From contig JADNRV010000002.1 in assembly GCA_015499995.1 (NCBI GenBank), forward strand, positions 744,001 to 808,000: 64,000 bases of DNA. Reading direction: 5' to 3'. A model generated the notes under the pieces. The model was not told where the DNA came from, did no database searches, and worked only from the letters and a program-made list of their open reading frames with translations. Each line of letters starts with the position of its first letter. Position 1 is the first letter of the stretch. A program made the translations under genes and the position numbers. This document shows, piece by piece, positions 47,544 to 59,870 of the stretch. Origin of the DNA: Flammula alnicola. Lineage: Eukaryota > Basidiomycota > Agaricomycetes > Agaricales > Strophariaceae.

Positions 47544-48674
47544 ATTGAGAAATCTATAAATAAAGCACCTATAAGGCGCTGTAAGATCACTGTGAAGCAA
47601 GTGCAAGGCATGAGAAGACATGTCGTAAGTCTATCTTTTATTTTGTTCGAGGAATTGCATCATAGCTGTTATAAATAGTGCTAACGCTCCATCTTTCTCT
47701 CTGGTATTCTTCAATTCGTAAAGCTTCTGGCTCTGCTCCTTTTCAACCCCTTCAAGGGAACAGTTTACGAGGTATTATGTAAACAATCACTCCATTTCGC
47801 CTATCTCCTTACTAGGAAACTGAATTGATCAAAGAAATTCACAGGTTGTCCACTCAAAACACACTTTCCGATATGCATTCTTTTCAAATGGGTATAACAC
47901 ATTCGCCAATGGCCATGTATGTAGGTGCTAGAAATGATGCCAACTGGCAACATCATGGATGATGGTACAGCCTTTGGGGGTAGGCGATACTTATCATCGT
48001 CAGATCCCTTGATTCGGAAATACGGATGAAATTTTGTTATTGAAATCCCACAAAACAGTTGCTCAACTAGTACAGAATTCTCTGAGCTCTATTTCTCCAA
48101 TGCGCAAGGCGGCGATTTCGGACGAGGTTTTGGCCATGAGTTGGGTCTGTCCTCTTGGCAATCACGAAGACCATATGACTCAAATCGATCCCGCCCTTAG
48201 TCTTCAACACAAAGGGGAAAGTAGAATTGCGGATTCTTTACCTGATACTCTGGTTCAACGACGGTTGCGTGATGGGGATAGGGTCCCTTCTCGAATCAGG
48301 ACCTCATGCATCCTGGATGGTCGGAGTCCAAGTCGATGAATTTCATTGGCTCAAAGGTCCAGGACTCCAGGATAGCCCGAGATGTTACAGGGAGCGATGG
48401 GTTTCCGTGGAAACGACCTTGACGATCCTGGAGGATATATAAACCAAGAAATTATCAGATATGGCCTTTAGTTACTTACTCCCCCTTTCTTGGCATTCTC
48501 ATTTTTCGCAGCTGTGCTGCTCGGGTTGTTTCGTTCTCTGCATTTGTGAGTAATATTGTTCTCCTCGTTTCATGTATTCTCAACGTGGTCTCATCACCCA
48601 GCCAGTCGTTTCATCGTTGTTAACCTCACATTCATTTTTGCGACTTCCGTGAAGCCATTTTTTGATCGTTCAAA
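47544..48674. other. Intergenic region, promoter side of the secreted-protein gene
   Basis: About 1.1 kb without a convincing gene. A TATA-like ATATATAAAC lies near 48435, about 240 bp before the next start codon. The 5' UTR of that gene is probably pyrimidine-rich, as seen at 48480-48640. Confidence 0.45.
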
Positions 48675-50124
48675 ATGAGGTTTTCAGCTGCAATTTCGAC
48701 CGCCCTTCTCATTTTGCCTGCATTCACTGAAGTGTCTGCTCGCCTGGTAACGCGCAGGACGCCTCAGCGCGGTGCTAACAAGGGTAATACCAACACCGGC
48801 ACCACGACCAATACCACAGCCGTAGCCGCGGGCAATACCAACACCACGGCCGCAGCTACGGGCAATGCCAATGTAAATGCAGCAAATAACGACCCCCAAA
48901 CATCCCTTAGTTCGTTATATTTCGTCAATACATTTCTTGCCTGAGTCTAATAAATTGTTCCAGCTCTTGATCCCAAGGTTATTGCTCCTGGCTTCGCAAA
49001 CAACGGTCAGGATGTACCCACAGCAGGTCTGTCTTCTCTATTAACCGTATGACGACTCTTATGTGCGGGGCTAAATTTAAGTCAAGGCCAGGTTGCGTCA
49101 TTAACGTCTACAAATAACTTCATCAACTTTTGTCTGACTGTTCCCAACCTGCCTCTCACCAATGGACAGCAAATTCAATCTGGTTCCTGTAACCCTGCCC
49201 CTATTGGTGTCATTCCTTCGGTAGACAACATGCCTTCCTCCAAGTTCACCAACCCGAAGAACGGCGACACCATTGCAGCTAATACAGCCTTCACCATCAG
49301 CATGGCGATTAACAATTTGGAAACCGGAAACTTTGTGAATGCTCAAGAAAACTACTTCTCCGCCCCTCAGCAGGTGAACTCGCAAGGTCTCATCGTTGGT
49401 CACTCGCATGTTGTGGTGGAAGCTCTGCAAAGCCTTACTCAAACGACTCCGACCAATCCTAAACAGTTTGCGTTCTTCAAGGTAATTTACCTTCTCATAT
49501 ATGACTCCAGAGTTTGGCTTACGTGCTCGAACAGGGCTTGAACGCGGCGGCTCAAGGTGGTGTCCTTACCGCTGACGTTACTGCGGGTCTCCCTGCAGGC
49601 GCTTACCGTTTGTGCTCAATCAACACAGCAGCCAACCATCAGCCTGCCATCGTACCTGTTGCCCAACACGGATCGCTGGACGACTGCGTATACGTGAGTT
49701 GAAATGTTTTGAAATCATTCTACGAATGCTGACGAAAGGGCACTAAGTTCACTGCTTCTGCCGGCGGTGCTGCCGCTGCTGCTGCTGGTACTGGAGCCGC
49801 TGCTGGTGCTGGTGCCGCTGCTGGTGCCGGCACAGGAGCTGCTGCTGGTGCCGGCACAGGAGCTGCTGCTGCTGCTGCTACCACTTCCGCTGGCGCAGGA
49901 GGTGCTGCTGCTTCTACCACTTCCGCTGGTGCTGGCGCAGGAGCTGCTGCTGCTGCTGCTTCGACTGCTTCCGCTTCCGCTTCCGCCTCTGCTACGGGAG
50001 GTGCCGCTGCTGGAGGCAAAGGACGTGGTGGCGTAAGTCTTCTACACCCTACAATATGTCCGTCCTAATGTGTTTGTATTTTCAATAGCGTGGCCGTGCC
50101 GGACGTTTCGCACGTGAAGAGTGA
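48675..50124 (+). CDS. Secreted protein with an Ala/Gly-rich C-terminal tail
   Basis: The first exon encodes a signal peptide (MRFSAAISTALLILPAFTEV, cleavage after SA), followed by an Asn/Thr/Ala-rich stretch. The folded part, in later exons, has VIAPGFANNGQDVPTAGQ, NFINFCLTVPNLPLTNGQQI, SGSCNPAPIGVIPS, NMPSSKFTNPKNGDTIAAN, GLIVGHSHVVVEALQSL, FAFFKGLNAAAQGGVLTADV and GLPAGAYRLCSI. Several Cys could form disulfides. A low-complexity Ala/Gly/Ser/Thr tail follows (49745-50030), ending GRGGRGRAGRFAREE. The family is widespread in Agaricomycetes and often mislabelled as ribosomal protein S17. I know of no established function for it. Five introns fit GT..AG rules. Confidence 0.82.
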
Positions 50125-50542
50125 TCTGTTCGGTTTCGTTTAGATGCGCCACATTTTCATAGCGGTGACAGACCAAGTACATCGCTGTATGTGTAACTAC
50201 CCAGTATACCCCCCATAGTACGAGTTGCCATGCAATAATTTTTCGATCGTGGAAGACGGTTTCGAGCCGATGAGCCGATCGGTAAAAACACGCCATCTCA
50301 ACGGATACGGTAACCACATCCAAGGGAGAAGAGTCCGAGTTAAAATTGTTTCAGTACATATGTAACGCAACCAAATTTGAAGACAAGTCGAAGTCACAAT
50401 TACTATTAGCGCGCGCTCCGGTGATCACGTGATCAGACGGAATTTTGTGTCGCTTGCGTTTTGCCAAAACTAATTCTAATTCTAATGCCTTATTTACTTG
50501 CCAAGTTCTAAATCTTTTCCGAGTCTACGTCTCCCCGATATA

Positions 50543-52597
50543 ATGGCCAACGAAGCCTTTCATCTACTCTCGCGAGGCGGAGTTGTATTCGACAAATCGA
50601 AGCCGGAGAGTCTTCTATTCAATGTTAGTCTTAGAGCGTCTGATACCAGCCGTCTTTTCTTATGCTTGCGTTTCACAGAATCACAAGGGAACCAAAACTA
50701 AGACATCTACTGTGAAATCGTTCAATGGAGATATTCCGCTTGAGCTGGACTTCTTCAAGTATGCCCAAGGCAGCCACGGAAAGCGGAAGGCATCCGACTC
50801 GGATCCTTTGCCCACGGGGAAGAGAAGGAAAGCAGAGAAAGATAACACAAAAGATGAAGATGAGGACGAGGACGAAGAAGGGAATGATCTCTCTGAAATA
50901 GTGCCAAAGAAACCAGCTACAGCGCACAGAGTTGCGGTCAAAGGGACGAACGTACCGTCGCACATTGAATCATTTGAAACAATGAGAAACTATGAAAAAT
51001 ATGTCGTTCCGCCTCACATGTTTTCAAATTTGACATCAAGTGGATACATGGAACCTACTAGCATCCAGGCATATTGTATACCCATACTACTCAAGGTGAG
51101 TAGCCCAAGTCGTCGTAAAATATTGAAGTCTAACGTTGCACAGGATCGTGACCTAGTGGCCATTTCACCTACAGGTACAGGAAAAACACTTGCATACCTT
51201 CTCCCGATATTCTCCAAACTTGGTGGCCCCGCAAGCTCCAGTAGCGGCGATGGAGTTAGGGCCGTCGTCGTCGTGCCTACGCGTGAGCTCGCACATCAAA
51301 TACACAACGAGTGCTTGAAGCTTGCCCAGGGACGCAAATGGAAGATTGTTCTATTCAGCAAAGCTACAGCAAATTCTCTGTCCCAGAAGAGCGCAAGGGA
51401 TAAAGTAGGTACGGACCTCCATATTTTCTTGTCTCTCGGACAAGCCACTAATCAGTCTTAAGATATCATCATTAGCACTCCACTTCGTCTAGTTGCTGCA
51501 CTCCAGCAAGGAAATCTCGAGCTAAATAAGTGAGCAGCTCAATATTTTTAAAGGGAAGATCGCTTACCCTTATCCAGCGTTCAACACCTGGTTCTCGATG
51601 AAGCAGATCGTATGCTGGATGCCGAGTTTATGGACCAGATACAAGAAATTGTCGCCGCTTGCACTCATTCTCATGTACAGAAAGCCCTATTCAGTGCCAC
51701 ATTGCCATCTGGCGCTGAGAAAATTGCTATGGATATGCTGGAGAATCCAATTCGCGTTGTCGTTGGTTTGAAGTGAGTCCTCGCATTTTTCTGCGCGGTT
51801 TATTCACTGACAGAAAGTGATTCCGTAGAGACACACCCCTCCCACTAATATCGCAGTCGCTGACTTACGTTGCCGATGACCCGTCCAAACTTCCTAGTCT
51901 TCTGACATACCTCGCCCAGCCATACAATCCACCGGTCCTCGTATTTACTTCAACTCAAGCCCGAGCGACATCACTGACCGAAGAACTGGTCCTCAATAGC
52001 ATTCCTAATGTGGACTGCCTTCATGCGGGGTTGTCCCAAAAAGAACGTGATGATGCTGTGAGTCGGATGCGCAGAGGGGAAAGCTGGGTCATGGTAACTA
52101 CAGAAGTCATGGCACGAGGCATGGATTTCAAGGGCGTACGAGAGGTCGTTAACTATGACTTTCCGACAAGTGTCCAGAGTTACGTTCATCGAATTGGTCG
52201 TACGGGTCGAGCAGGGAGAGAGGGCAAGGCAGTGACGTTCTTCACCGATGATGATGCCCCGTATCTGAAGATGTGAGTGTATATTTTTCTAATCCTAGGC
52301 CTCAGAGAACTAATTTTTCCTCCCAGGATCGCGAACGTCATCCTGCAATCTGGATTCTCTGTACCCGATTGGATCTTGAAATTACCCAAACCATCAAAAA
52401 TGAAACGGAGACAAATGGGTAAAATCAAGCGTCCAGACGCAGTCAACCCTGCTCGAAGTGTTGGACGACGAGATGCAATCAAGAAACGGTGTGTTGTTAT
52501 TGCCTTTCTCTTGGTCTTCCCGCTGACGCTCAACAGGGATATGGTCATGGGTTCAAAACGCCGCAAGCTTAAAGAAGGCGAAAAGCCATTATCCTAG
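50543..52597 (+). CDS. ROK1: DEAD-box ATP-dependent RNA helicase Rok1 (DDX52)
   Basis: Rok1 is the nucleolar helicase that acts in 18S rRNA processing and small ribosomal subunit assembly. The start is MANEAFHLLSRGGVVFDKSK. An acidic/basic linker follows, then the Q-motif region (LTSSGYMEPTSIQAYCIPIL). The helicase motifs are I SPTGTGKT, Ia PTRELAHQ, Ib STPLRL, II VLDEADRML, III LFSATLP, IV VLVFTSTQ, V EVMARGMDF and VI HRIGRTGRAGR. A basic tail ends KLKEGEKPLS. Motif order and the SYVHRIGRTGRAGREG block fit the Rok1 group. Six or so short introns split the gene. The ATG at 50543 is the first usable one in frame. Confidence 0.92.
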
Positions 52598-52682
52598 TGA
52601 TGGTTAACATTAAGATGGGATCAAGATTACAATTATGCACAATCCTGTTCTAGGATTTCTATACAGGGTTCTCTCCGGACCT

Positions 52683-54816
52683 TTATTTTGTTCTAAGGCG
52701 TTTAGATGGTTTCGATTGAAGGTCCTTCGCAGATATATACCGAGCAGTGCCTTGCCCTTTCAGCCATTCTATGCATTCATCCTTCGAGCCTGATGGATGG
52801 CCCAGCTGCCATTCAACAACGTCACTTGTCACTTTCCCAATCCAAGGTCCAGTTTGCTTAACTCCAAAGGCCAAACCAATTTCATGGCCCTGTTTCATAA
52901 TACATGATGAAATTTATTCAATCAAACAGACAGAAAAAATAACGCACGTTTAGTAATGGTTTGGCATCAACAGCATTTTGAAGGCCGAGGTCAACGATTG
53001 TGTTGATGAATGACGTGTAGGATGAGATGATTTTGGATGCGGCATCCCCTTTGATTCTATTAGCTGGAGCGGACGATAGAAATATGAGGATACACACCAT
53101 CGAATGAGTCTACTGAAACATTATAACATGGCACAAGGTCTATCACCATCGAAAACAGAAGTGATGTTGTCCAATGGTTGCCAGTGGTTGGGTTATGAAC
53201 GACTTTATTACGAAGTAGAAGGCCCAACTTCACTCTATCCAGAGGATTTATTGAATGTTCCGCCATAGATGCTTTGATCAACGCTATGGCGGAGAACAAG
53301 ATTGGAATACCATCCAGATAATGATTCTGGGTTCCAAGTTTCAATGAATCACGAATGACAACGGTTACAACAGGAAGTGTCTTGTCCGTTTTATGTTGGT
53401 AGGTCATTCCGATGAAAGGTAGGAGTAGTGATGCAAGACACAGCCGCGCCCTTGAGGAAGGATCTTCATCGACGACTGACAGCAGCGAAGGGTGCGGCGC
53501 TAGTTGGTGCGAATCTTCTAGGTATAACAGAGCTTGAAGGATGGACAAAGATGCGAGGGCGATGTCGGGATCCTTGGCGAATAATGTCGGTGGAATGGAC
53601 GATCTCACCTCAGGAGGGATGACAGAAAATATTGAGTGGTATAAAGACAGCTCATGGATTAGTTGAGCGGCTCGCAGTGGGTCTCGACCTTGCACCAAAA
53701 AGATTAGCTTTTGCACAGCAGGTCTTCATCCACTGGTGCGTACGCACCCTTAATCATCTTTCCAACTTCAACTCCTACTCTTTCACGCGCAACTTTCGTG
53801 ACCAGAGCTTCCTGGTTTTGGGTTACAATTAAGGAGGATATGCGAATTAGTTTTAAATGCACTGACCTGCACGGCTGGGTCCTTCACGGCGTCCTTTACC
53901 TCTTGCACAACGTCGAATCCATATCGGCTACTAAATCTGACACATCGCAGAACACGGAGAGGATCGTCATGGAAGGTCTCTCTTGGGGGCATGGGAGTAC
54001 GGATGAGGCCCTTGCGCATGTCATCCAAGCCCTATTAGATCATTTCAGCTTTGCCTCCTCGTTACAGAATTCTTACTGTAAGATACCTTTTCAGTGAAAT
54101 CCTCCACCTCGCGAGTGTGCACATTATAAAATAGCGCGTTTATGGTGATATCACGCCTTAGAGCATCCTCTAATGGGGTTCCAAATGCCTTTGAGAGAAA
54201 GGGCATGAGGATCATTTTAATGTAATCACTCGTTGTAACGCTCACCACACCAGTCGGAATACGGCTCTCTTCAGCATATTCCTCACTTCGTAGGTTGACT
54301 AGATCAATATCGAGACCAAAAATCTTGAAAGTGGCTGTCTCAAGATGCTTTGATTGATCAGGATTCTGCTCGATTTTAGTTATTGTACCAGTTTCCACGC
54401 CTTGCGAGTGGGCGAAGTCGGCGAGGTACTCAGCGAACGCCAATCCCATAATATCACTCAGAGCGACATCGATATCATTACTTTGGGAACCTAATAACTG
54501 TTACAAAGGCAAGAAAATCGTTACAATGCTTTATTCGGAGCAATCACTAGATAACTGTCAGATTGACCTTGTCACGAACCCAACCTCCGGCAATCCTGCA
54601 GGTTATCGAGATCCCTTTTTCTTTTTGAAGAAATCGCGTGCAGTTATGGAGAAGTTCGCAAATTGAGTTTTCGACTTCCGTGAGATGAATTTCCAGCTTG
54701 GCTGGGGCCATTATGCGTGGAATACGAGTATGTTTGAGTGGCATCCTCGTCGACAGCCTGTTCGTTGAAAGTCTTCGCAGAGGGATATGGAGGGAGAGGC
54801 TTCGCAGTTGGTTCAT
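52683..54816 (-). CDS. CCA1: CCA tRNA nucleotidyltransferase
   Basis: This enzyme adds or repairs the 3' CCA end of tRNAs in cytosol, nucleus and mitochondria. The active-site head is CRIAGGWVRDKLLGSQSNDI followed by DVALSDIMG, with the two catalytic Asp. The expected ERxxD-type region is EDALRRDITINALFYNV, then VEDFTEKGLDDM and DDPLRVLRCVRFSSRYGF. The helical C-terminal half includes GRDPLRAAQLIHELSLY and GIPILFSAIALIKASM, ending SKRLRTK. The first ATG at 54816 gives an Arg/Ser/Leu-rich N-terminus (MNQLRSLSLHIPLRRLSTNR) suited to mitochondrial import. Later in-frame ATGs could give the cytosolic form. It is head to head with the MFS gene. Confidence 0.93.
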
Positions 54817-55014
54817 GCGACCGTTCGGAGGTGAATGACCGAGTCAAGACTATTATTTATGTAAGCGCGATCAGTAAGGCTACTTATGGAAAGAAAGCAA
54901 GTGTCTCTCATATGATCTCATGCGATAATTAGGAGGTATGTATATAAGCAATGTACATGGAGATTCCTCGCCTTGTAGATCCACGCCAACAAATTTCTTC
55001 ACGTTCCGAGCAGC

Positions 55015-57182
55015 ATGCTCAAGCGCTCTTTGTGTGCCGGAAAGCCAGTTGGCCTCAAATGGCGATCTTCCTCCTGGATGATTACTTTCGTCATTGGCTT
55101 GGGTACATTTCTCCCTCGTCGTCTGCCGTGTCGAGCCTTTCCTCACTTTGTCTCTAGGTATTGCGGTAGACCTTCTTGTCTATTCTATTATTATTCCGGT
55201 CATGCCCTTTCAGCTTGAACGACTTGGTTATACCGGCGTCGCGGCACTCACAGGATGGTTGCTTTTTGCATATGCGAGTTTTCTCCCGCCTTGTGCAAGT
55301 ATGCCATTGAATTATTTTTTTCTCGTTCTAGTCTGCTGGCTTGGTGATATGTGAGCTTTAAGGCTTTCGTCTCTTGATTTATCTAATAGGTCTTCTAGCT
55401 ACCATTCCCATCGCGATGCTTTCCGAACGCTATAATGCCAGGCGAATGCCCCTAGTCTTTGGTCTTCTTCTTTTGATAGGATCGCAAGTAATGTTGATGG
55501 AGGCACCCAACTATCCTGTGATGTGCATTGCCCGCATATTACAAGGGATTGGATCGTCCATGGTCTGGGTGGTCGGTTTGGCTCTTCTGTACGTCTCAAT
55601 CATGCAGACTTTCAAGGGAATTGATTTATCTCGCAATGACAGATGTGATTCGGCACCCCCTTCTATTGTAGGATGTAAGCGATTTTTTCTTTGTTTTCAG
55701 CCTAAATCTATCGCTGAAATCGATCTGCTGACTAGTACAACTGGGCTGCGCAATGGGTGGCCTATCAGTGGGGTGAGTCTGTCTCATTAAAATCTGCAGA
55801 TTGCTTTTCTAAACAAATCAGACTTGCAATCGGACCTCCTGTAGGCGGAACACTCTACAGTCGATTTGGGTACCGGGGACCATTTATCTTTGGGATCTGC
55901 GCCGCATTTTTAGATCTTTTGGGACGGATGATTATCATTGAACGCAAAGATGCTCTTCTTTGGGGTGTCGATCCAGCGTTTGTGAGACCTGGGAGCGATG
56001 CTAATGATTCAAGTCCTCCCGAAGTCGGTGAAGATCGCAGCGGACAGGTCCAAAAGGTCACAACAGACCTGATAACTAATAAAGCGTCTGAATCGAAGGA
56101 TTCCCCCATTCCGACCGATGTTCAACCCGACGTCCAGCCATCGGAGATGTCGACGGCAGAAAGTCCTCCTTCCCTTTTGGCTGTAATTGTCAAGCTCGCA
56201 AAATCGCCAAGAGCTTGGTTGCATTATTCATCATATTCATATATGGGTAAATCCTTTCTTTCTTTTTTATCGGCTTCCTCTCACGATATCATTCTATAGT
56301 GTTGTCTATAGCAGCCAAGAGCCATCCATCCCCCTACACCTACAACATGTATGGAACCTTGATTCAGCGACTGTTGGCCTCATCTTCATCGCTGCTGTTG
56401 TACCCACCCTATTTTGTGCGTTACTGTCTTAATCCCAGAAAGCTACTGACATAACATCTGTCAGCCTCACCGATAACTGGATTTTAACCGATAAAAATGG
56501 TGCAGATGGGTCACTGCCCTTGCTTGTTGCTAGCTCTGCCTTGGTGGGTCGTCGTCATCATTCAACGACGCTTGGCATTGTTCGTGGTTGCTTTCGCCAT
56601 TGAATGTAAGTAAAAATGTGTTTGCTAGGTTGAGTATGTCCTAATATTTCCTAGCCTTCTTTACGTCAGGTGTCATATCTCCTTTAACAGCTGAATTAGC
56701 AGCCGTTTCTAGGGAATGGTCGATGTAGGATGTCGGTTGAAAGTTACCATTATGCAAATTCTCCTTGAAGCTAAAAATAGCCAACCAGATGGCCATGTTT
56801 ACGGCGCTTTTAATCTCGCTTATGGAATTGGCACATCTAGTTCGTGCTTTTTTATTATCCAACTTGCTCCCCCAATTATCTAACCTTTCTTTCCGTTAGT
56901 TGGACCCATCGTTGGTGGCCAGGTAAGTTTCTACCTTCTTCAACATACCTTCGCAGCATTTTGTATGGCTTAATTTATGGGGATTGCCTGGCTGACTATA
57001 GCTTTCCCTTCAAGATATATGATCACTTAAGACGCGGTTGGATGGCGTTATGTCTTCTAGCTACTGGACTACTTGCATTTTGCTTCGTTTTAGCAATTTG
57101 CTTTGTGGGAAATGACCCTTTATTGCACCGGCTCTTGCGACGATTTCGAGCCTCCTCTTCGACAATTGATGTGGCACCTTAG
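55015..57182 (+). CDS. Major facilitator superfamily transporter, possibly degenerate in its second half
   Basis: The start MLKRSLCAGKPVGLKWRSSS leads to the first helix, FVIGLGIAVDLLVYSIIIPV. The next parts are MPFQLERLGYTG, then LSERYNARRMPLVFGLLLLI in the MFS loop 2-3 position, IARILQGIGSSMVWVVGLAL, and LAIGPPVGGTLYSRFGYRGP. A long polar central loop follows. The second half has SIPLHLQHVWNLDSATVGLI, PWWVVVIIQRRLALFVVAFA, GHVYGAFNLAYGIGTS and the end at 57182. The pattern resembles vesicular-amine-transporter-like fungal drug carriers. Around 56465-56530 the expected SPITGW..TDK..LALPWW run is spread over three frames. Either several bases are missing or the gene is decaying there. Confidence 0.7.
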
Positions 57183-57575
57183 GTCCAAAAGTAACGTGAA
57201 TATTCATATGCCTCTTCCGATCATCTTGGGTACTTAACAACTTAACAGGCGCGATACGACCTCCATGGCATAGCTTAATTCTTCGTTCTCGGCAAACCCT
57301 CTCATTACCACCCAACTCATTAGATTTCAATTATTTGTGCACTTCATGTTCTGTTGTATAGATAGATTCGTAGAGAACATCCCAGTTGGAAGAGATGCGA
57401 ATTATAAAAGAGTATTTTCTGAACTATTATATATTGGCACCCCTTTACGTAAGTATAAAATAACAGCCATTTATGGCGCTAAAACAGGGGTCACTTCTAC
57501 TATCAACTCTTTGTCCTTGTCATTGCTACGACCGTGAATTTTTCCGCTTTCCACAGTTTTGAAAATCCCTTTTTT

Positions 57576-59558
57576 ATGCCAGGTACTTCTCCTCGTCACG
57601 ATCGAAGGTATACTCAAATTTTGCACAGTAACATGAGCGGAAGCTCTCAGCTACCCGGAGCACAACCTCATCAACTGGGGCGACTTGTCCGGAGACCGAC
57701 CTACTGTCAGCGGCCAGGAGCATGCGGATACCCAGCGAAGCTTACAGCAAGCATCCGTGGCATTGGAGGTCGCCTACAATCGAATCCGACAAGTGCGACG
57801 CAGTCTGCTTCAACTTTCGGAATCGTTGCCAAATCCAGATTCCCTCCCGCGATTCAGCGTCAATTACAACGAATTAGGCCAGGCCACGAAGCTCTTCTGT
57901 TGGCGGGAGGCACGTCTAATGACGAGAATGGAACAGACGACCGACAATGGAATGCCAATGTTGGCGCAGAGTCGGCAGTGGCACCGATTCGCCCAGCGAC
58001 CTCGACGCGGAAAGGCCAGCTACTGTCGATGACTCTCAAGGTGTCAGTGGCACCCGCCAAACGCAAACCTTGGAACCATCTCTTTATCTCCCCATCTCTC
58101 CGTTCCCAATGTTGCCTCTTCTCGCAGGCTCTCTTACCACGATTTCCTCAATGACATGTACCGACATCCAGACTCTGCAGCGACAACCCGTGGGTTGCGA
58201 GTGGCAGCTAGGGAAGCGAATGCACAGGGATTTGGCGCTGATTTATCCGCCTTGTCACAAGAGTACGAGGATATATTGGGGATGACGCGACTGACCACCA
58301 TTCGTGAACGTCCTCCTATGAGGCCTGAGCATGTTAGCCGTATACAACGGGTACGGGAACAGCAAGCGGCTTACGAGAGATTCAGGGATTCCCGCGCCTC
58401 GCGGCAACCCTCACCATCGGTTCGAATGCCACTTCTCCCTCGACATCCTGGCGAGCGCCGGATCCACATAGGTGGAGGATGCGTCAGCTACCCCTGCGTC
58501 GCTGTCCCCCTTCAGCATCGAATCGCAAAGATACCCAGCCTTGTCAGATATCACGACCCAGACTTTAGCGCCCCAACCACCCAGTAATGTACCGCGCTCG
58601 CGCCCTCGTATCCCGGGGTTAATTCCGCCCGCGTCTCCACATGAAGACCCAACTGAAATCGACGGCATAGTGGATCGATACCGATTATACCATGAAGCAT
58701 TGCGGACTGATGATATGGGAAGCAACGTCAACATCGACTGGTCTGACGAGGACTTCATTTCGTGGCTTTTCCCTGCACGAGACCGATACGCAGTGCCTGC
58801 TTCAGACATTCCAAATCTGAACCAACGACGTACTGAACGACAACAAAATATCGAAGCAATTAGACAGGACATGGATGCTTTAAGACAAAATATCGATACG
58901 ATAAGAATCACGCGAACGACTGATACTGATGTATCTCCCCCAGAACGGTCAACGCCACGACGCGGATGGGGTATGCGATTTCGATTGTGTTGTTCCCCTA
59001 ATATCTAACATTTTTTCTCTTTCAGCACGCCTCGATGCAGATGGCAATGAAATTCCGCCTAGTGAGGAAGAAGAACTGGAGCGATCGCGCACCGAGTATC
59101 GGCTGCAAGCTTTACAGCAAGCCCGACGGCATACAGCAGTAGCCGCTCAAACGGGGCATCCTGAACTGTCTGCGGGTGGCTTGTATCAAGAACACAACAA
59201 TCAAAGAACTATGTACGGCAGTGTACTGGATGCTACACTAACTGTGCAGGAAGGGCGACGCCGCCGTTCCTTTCCTGTCAGCACCTCACCCAGCAGCAAC
59301 TCTATGCCTTTTTATGTTAATCCGTTGCCTATGCCTCTTACCTCAATGACTACAGTACCCGAAATTCGCAAGGAAGACATCTATATGGATATCATCGTCC
59401 CAAACACGCATGCCTTGCAGGGAGATAAAAATTTCCTCCCTTCCCTCGCGTTGGATAAACTTATGCACTGTATTTTATTTCGCCGTTGTTCGGCTTCTGC
59501 GCAACCTATATTATGGAATGACAATGGTTTAGGGCATCCACAAGAACGTTACATCTGA
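57576..59558 (+). CDS. Charged, low-complexity protein of unknown function
   Basis: Coding-like frames run through the region with clear splice joins. One is 58420-58471 (donor GTTCGA, acceptor TAG), joining RQPSPS to VEDASATPASLSPFSIESQ. Another lies near 58969-59028, joining RRGW to ARLDADGNEIPPSEEEELER. Other segments are SLQQASVALEVAYNRIRQVR, FGADLSALSQEYEDILGMTR, IDGIVDRYRLYHEALRTDD and VNIDWSDEDFISWLFPARDR. Short coiled coils are likely near RQDMDALRQNIDTIR. The protein ends GHPQERYI at 59558. The 5' end is unresolved because the best early frame (ALSYPEHNLINWGDLSGDR) has a stop just upstream. No known domain was recognised. Confidence 0.5.
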
Positions 59559-59870
59559 CGATTCACATTTCTCCTCGCATTCCTTGCACAGACGTTCTGG
59601 CCGTAAAACAAGAATATCCAATAAATGACCGACTTGCAAACGATAGATGAGCCATAGAAATCAAAACCGTGGTATCTTGAGCCTCCCATCCACTATGTAA
59701 ACAATTCCGATGTAATCCTGTAGCGTAGATACGTAGTGTTGCGGCAATAAAAGACCATATAACTAATAGTCTACGCTGTCTGCGTTATAGCCATATGCAT
59801 AATCCAATGTCATAAGTCAAGAAATAGCTTTGTTGACTCGGAGGAGCATAGTCATGTGGTGCACGCATAA
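59559..59870. other. Convergent 3' intergenic region
   Basis: About 310 bp lie between two converging genes, with several AATAAA-like A-rich stretches (near 59620 and 59748). No gene was seen. Confidence 0.5.

Noticed and set aside
48034..48339. 101-codon plus-strand frame before the secreted-protein gene
   Set aside because: It begins at a non-ATG codon, has no recognisable motif, and lies in the expected promoter region.
49720..50019. 99-codon minus-strand Ala/Pro frame
   Set aside because: It is the reverse of the repetitive Ala/Gly tail of the secreted protein and has no independent support.
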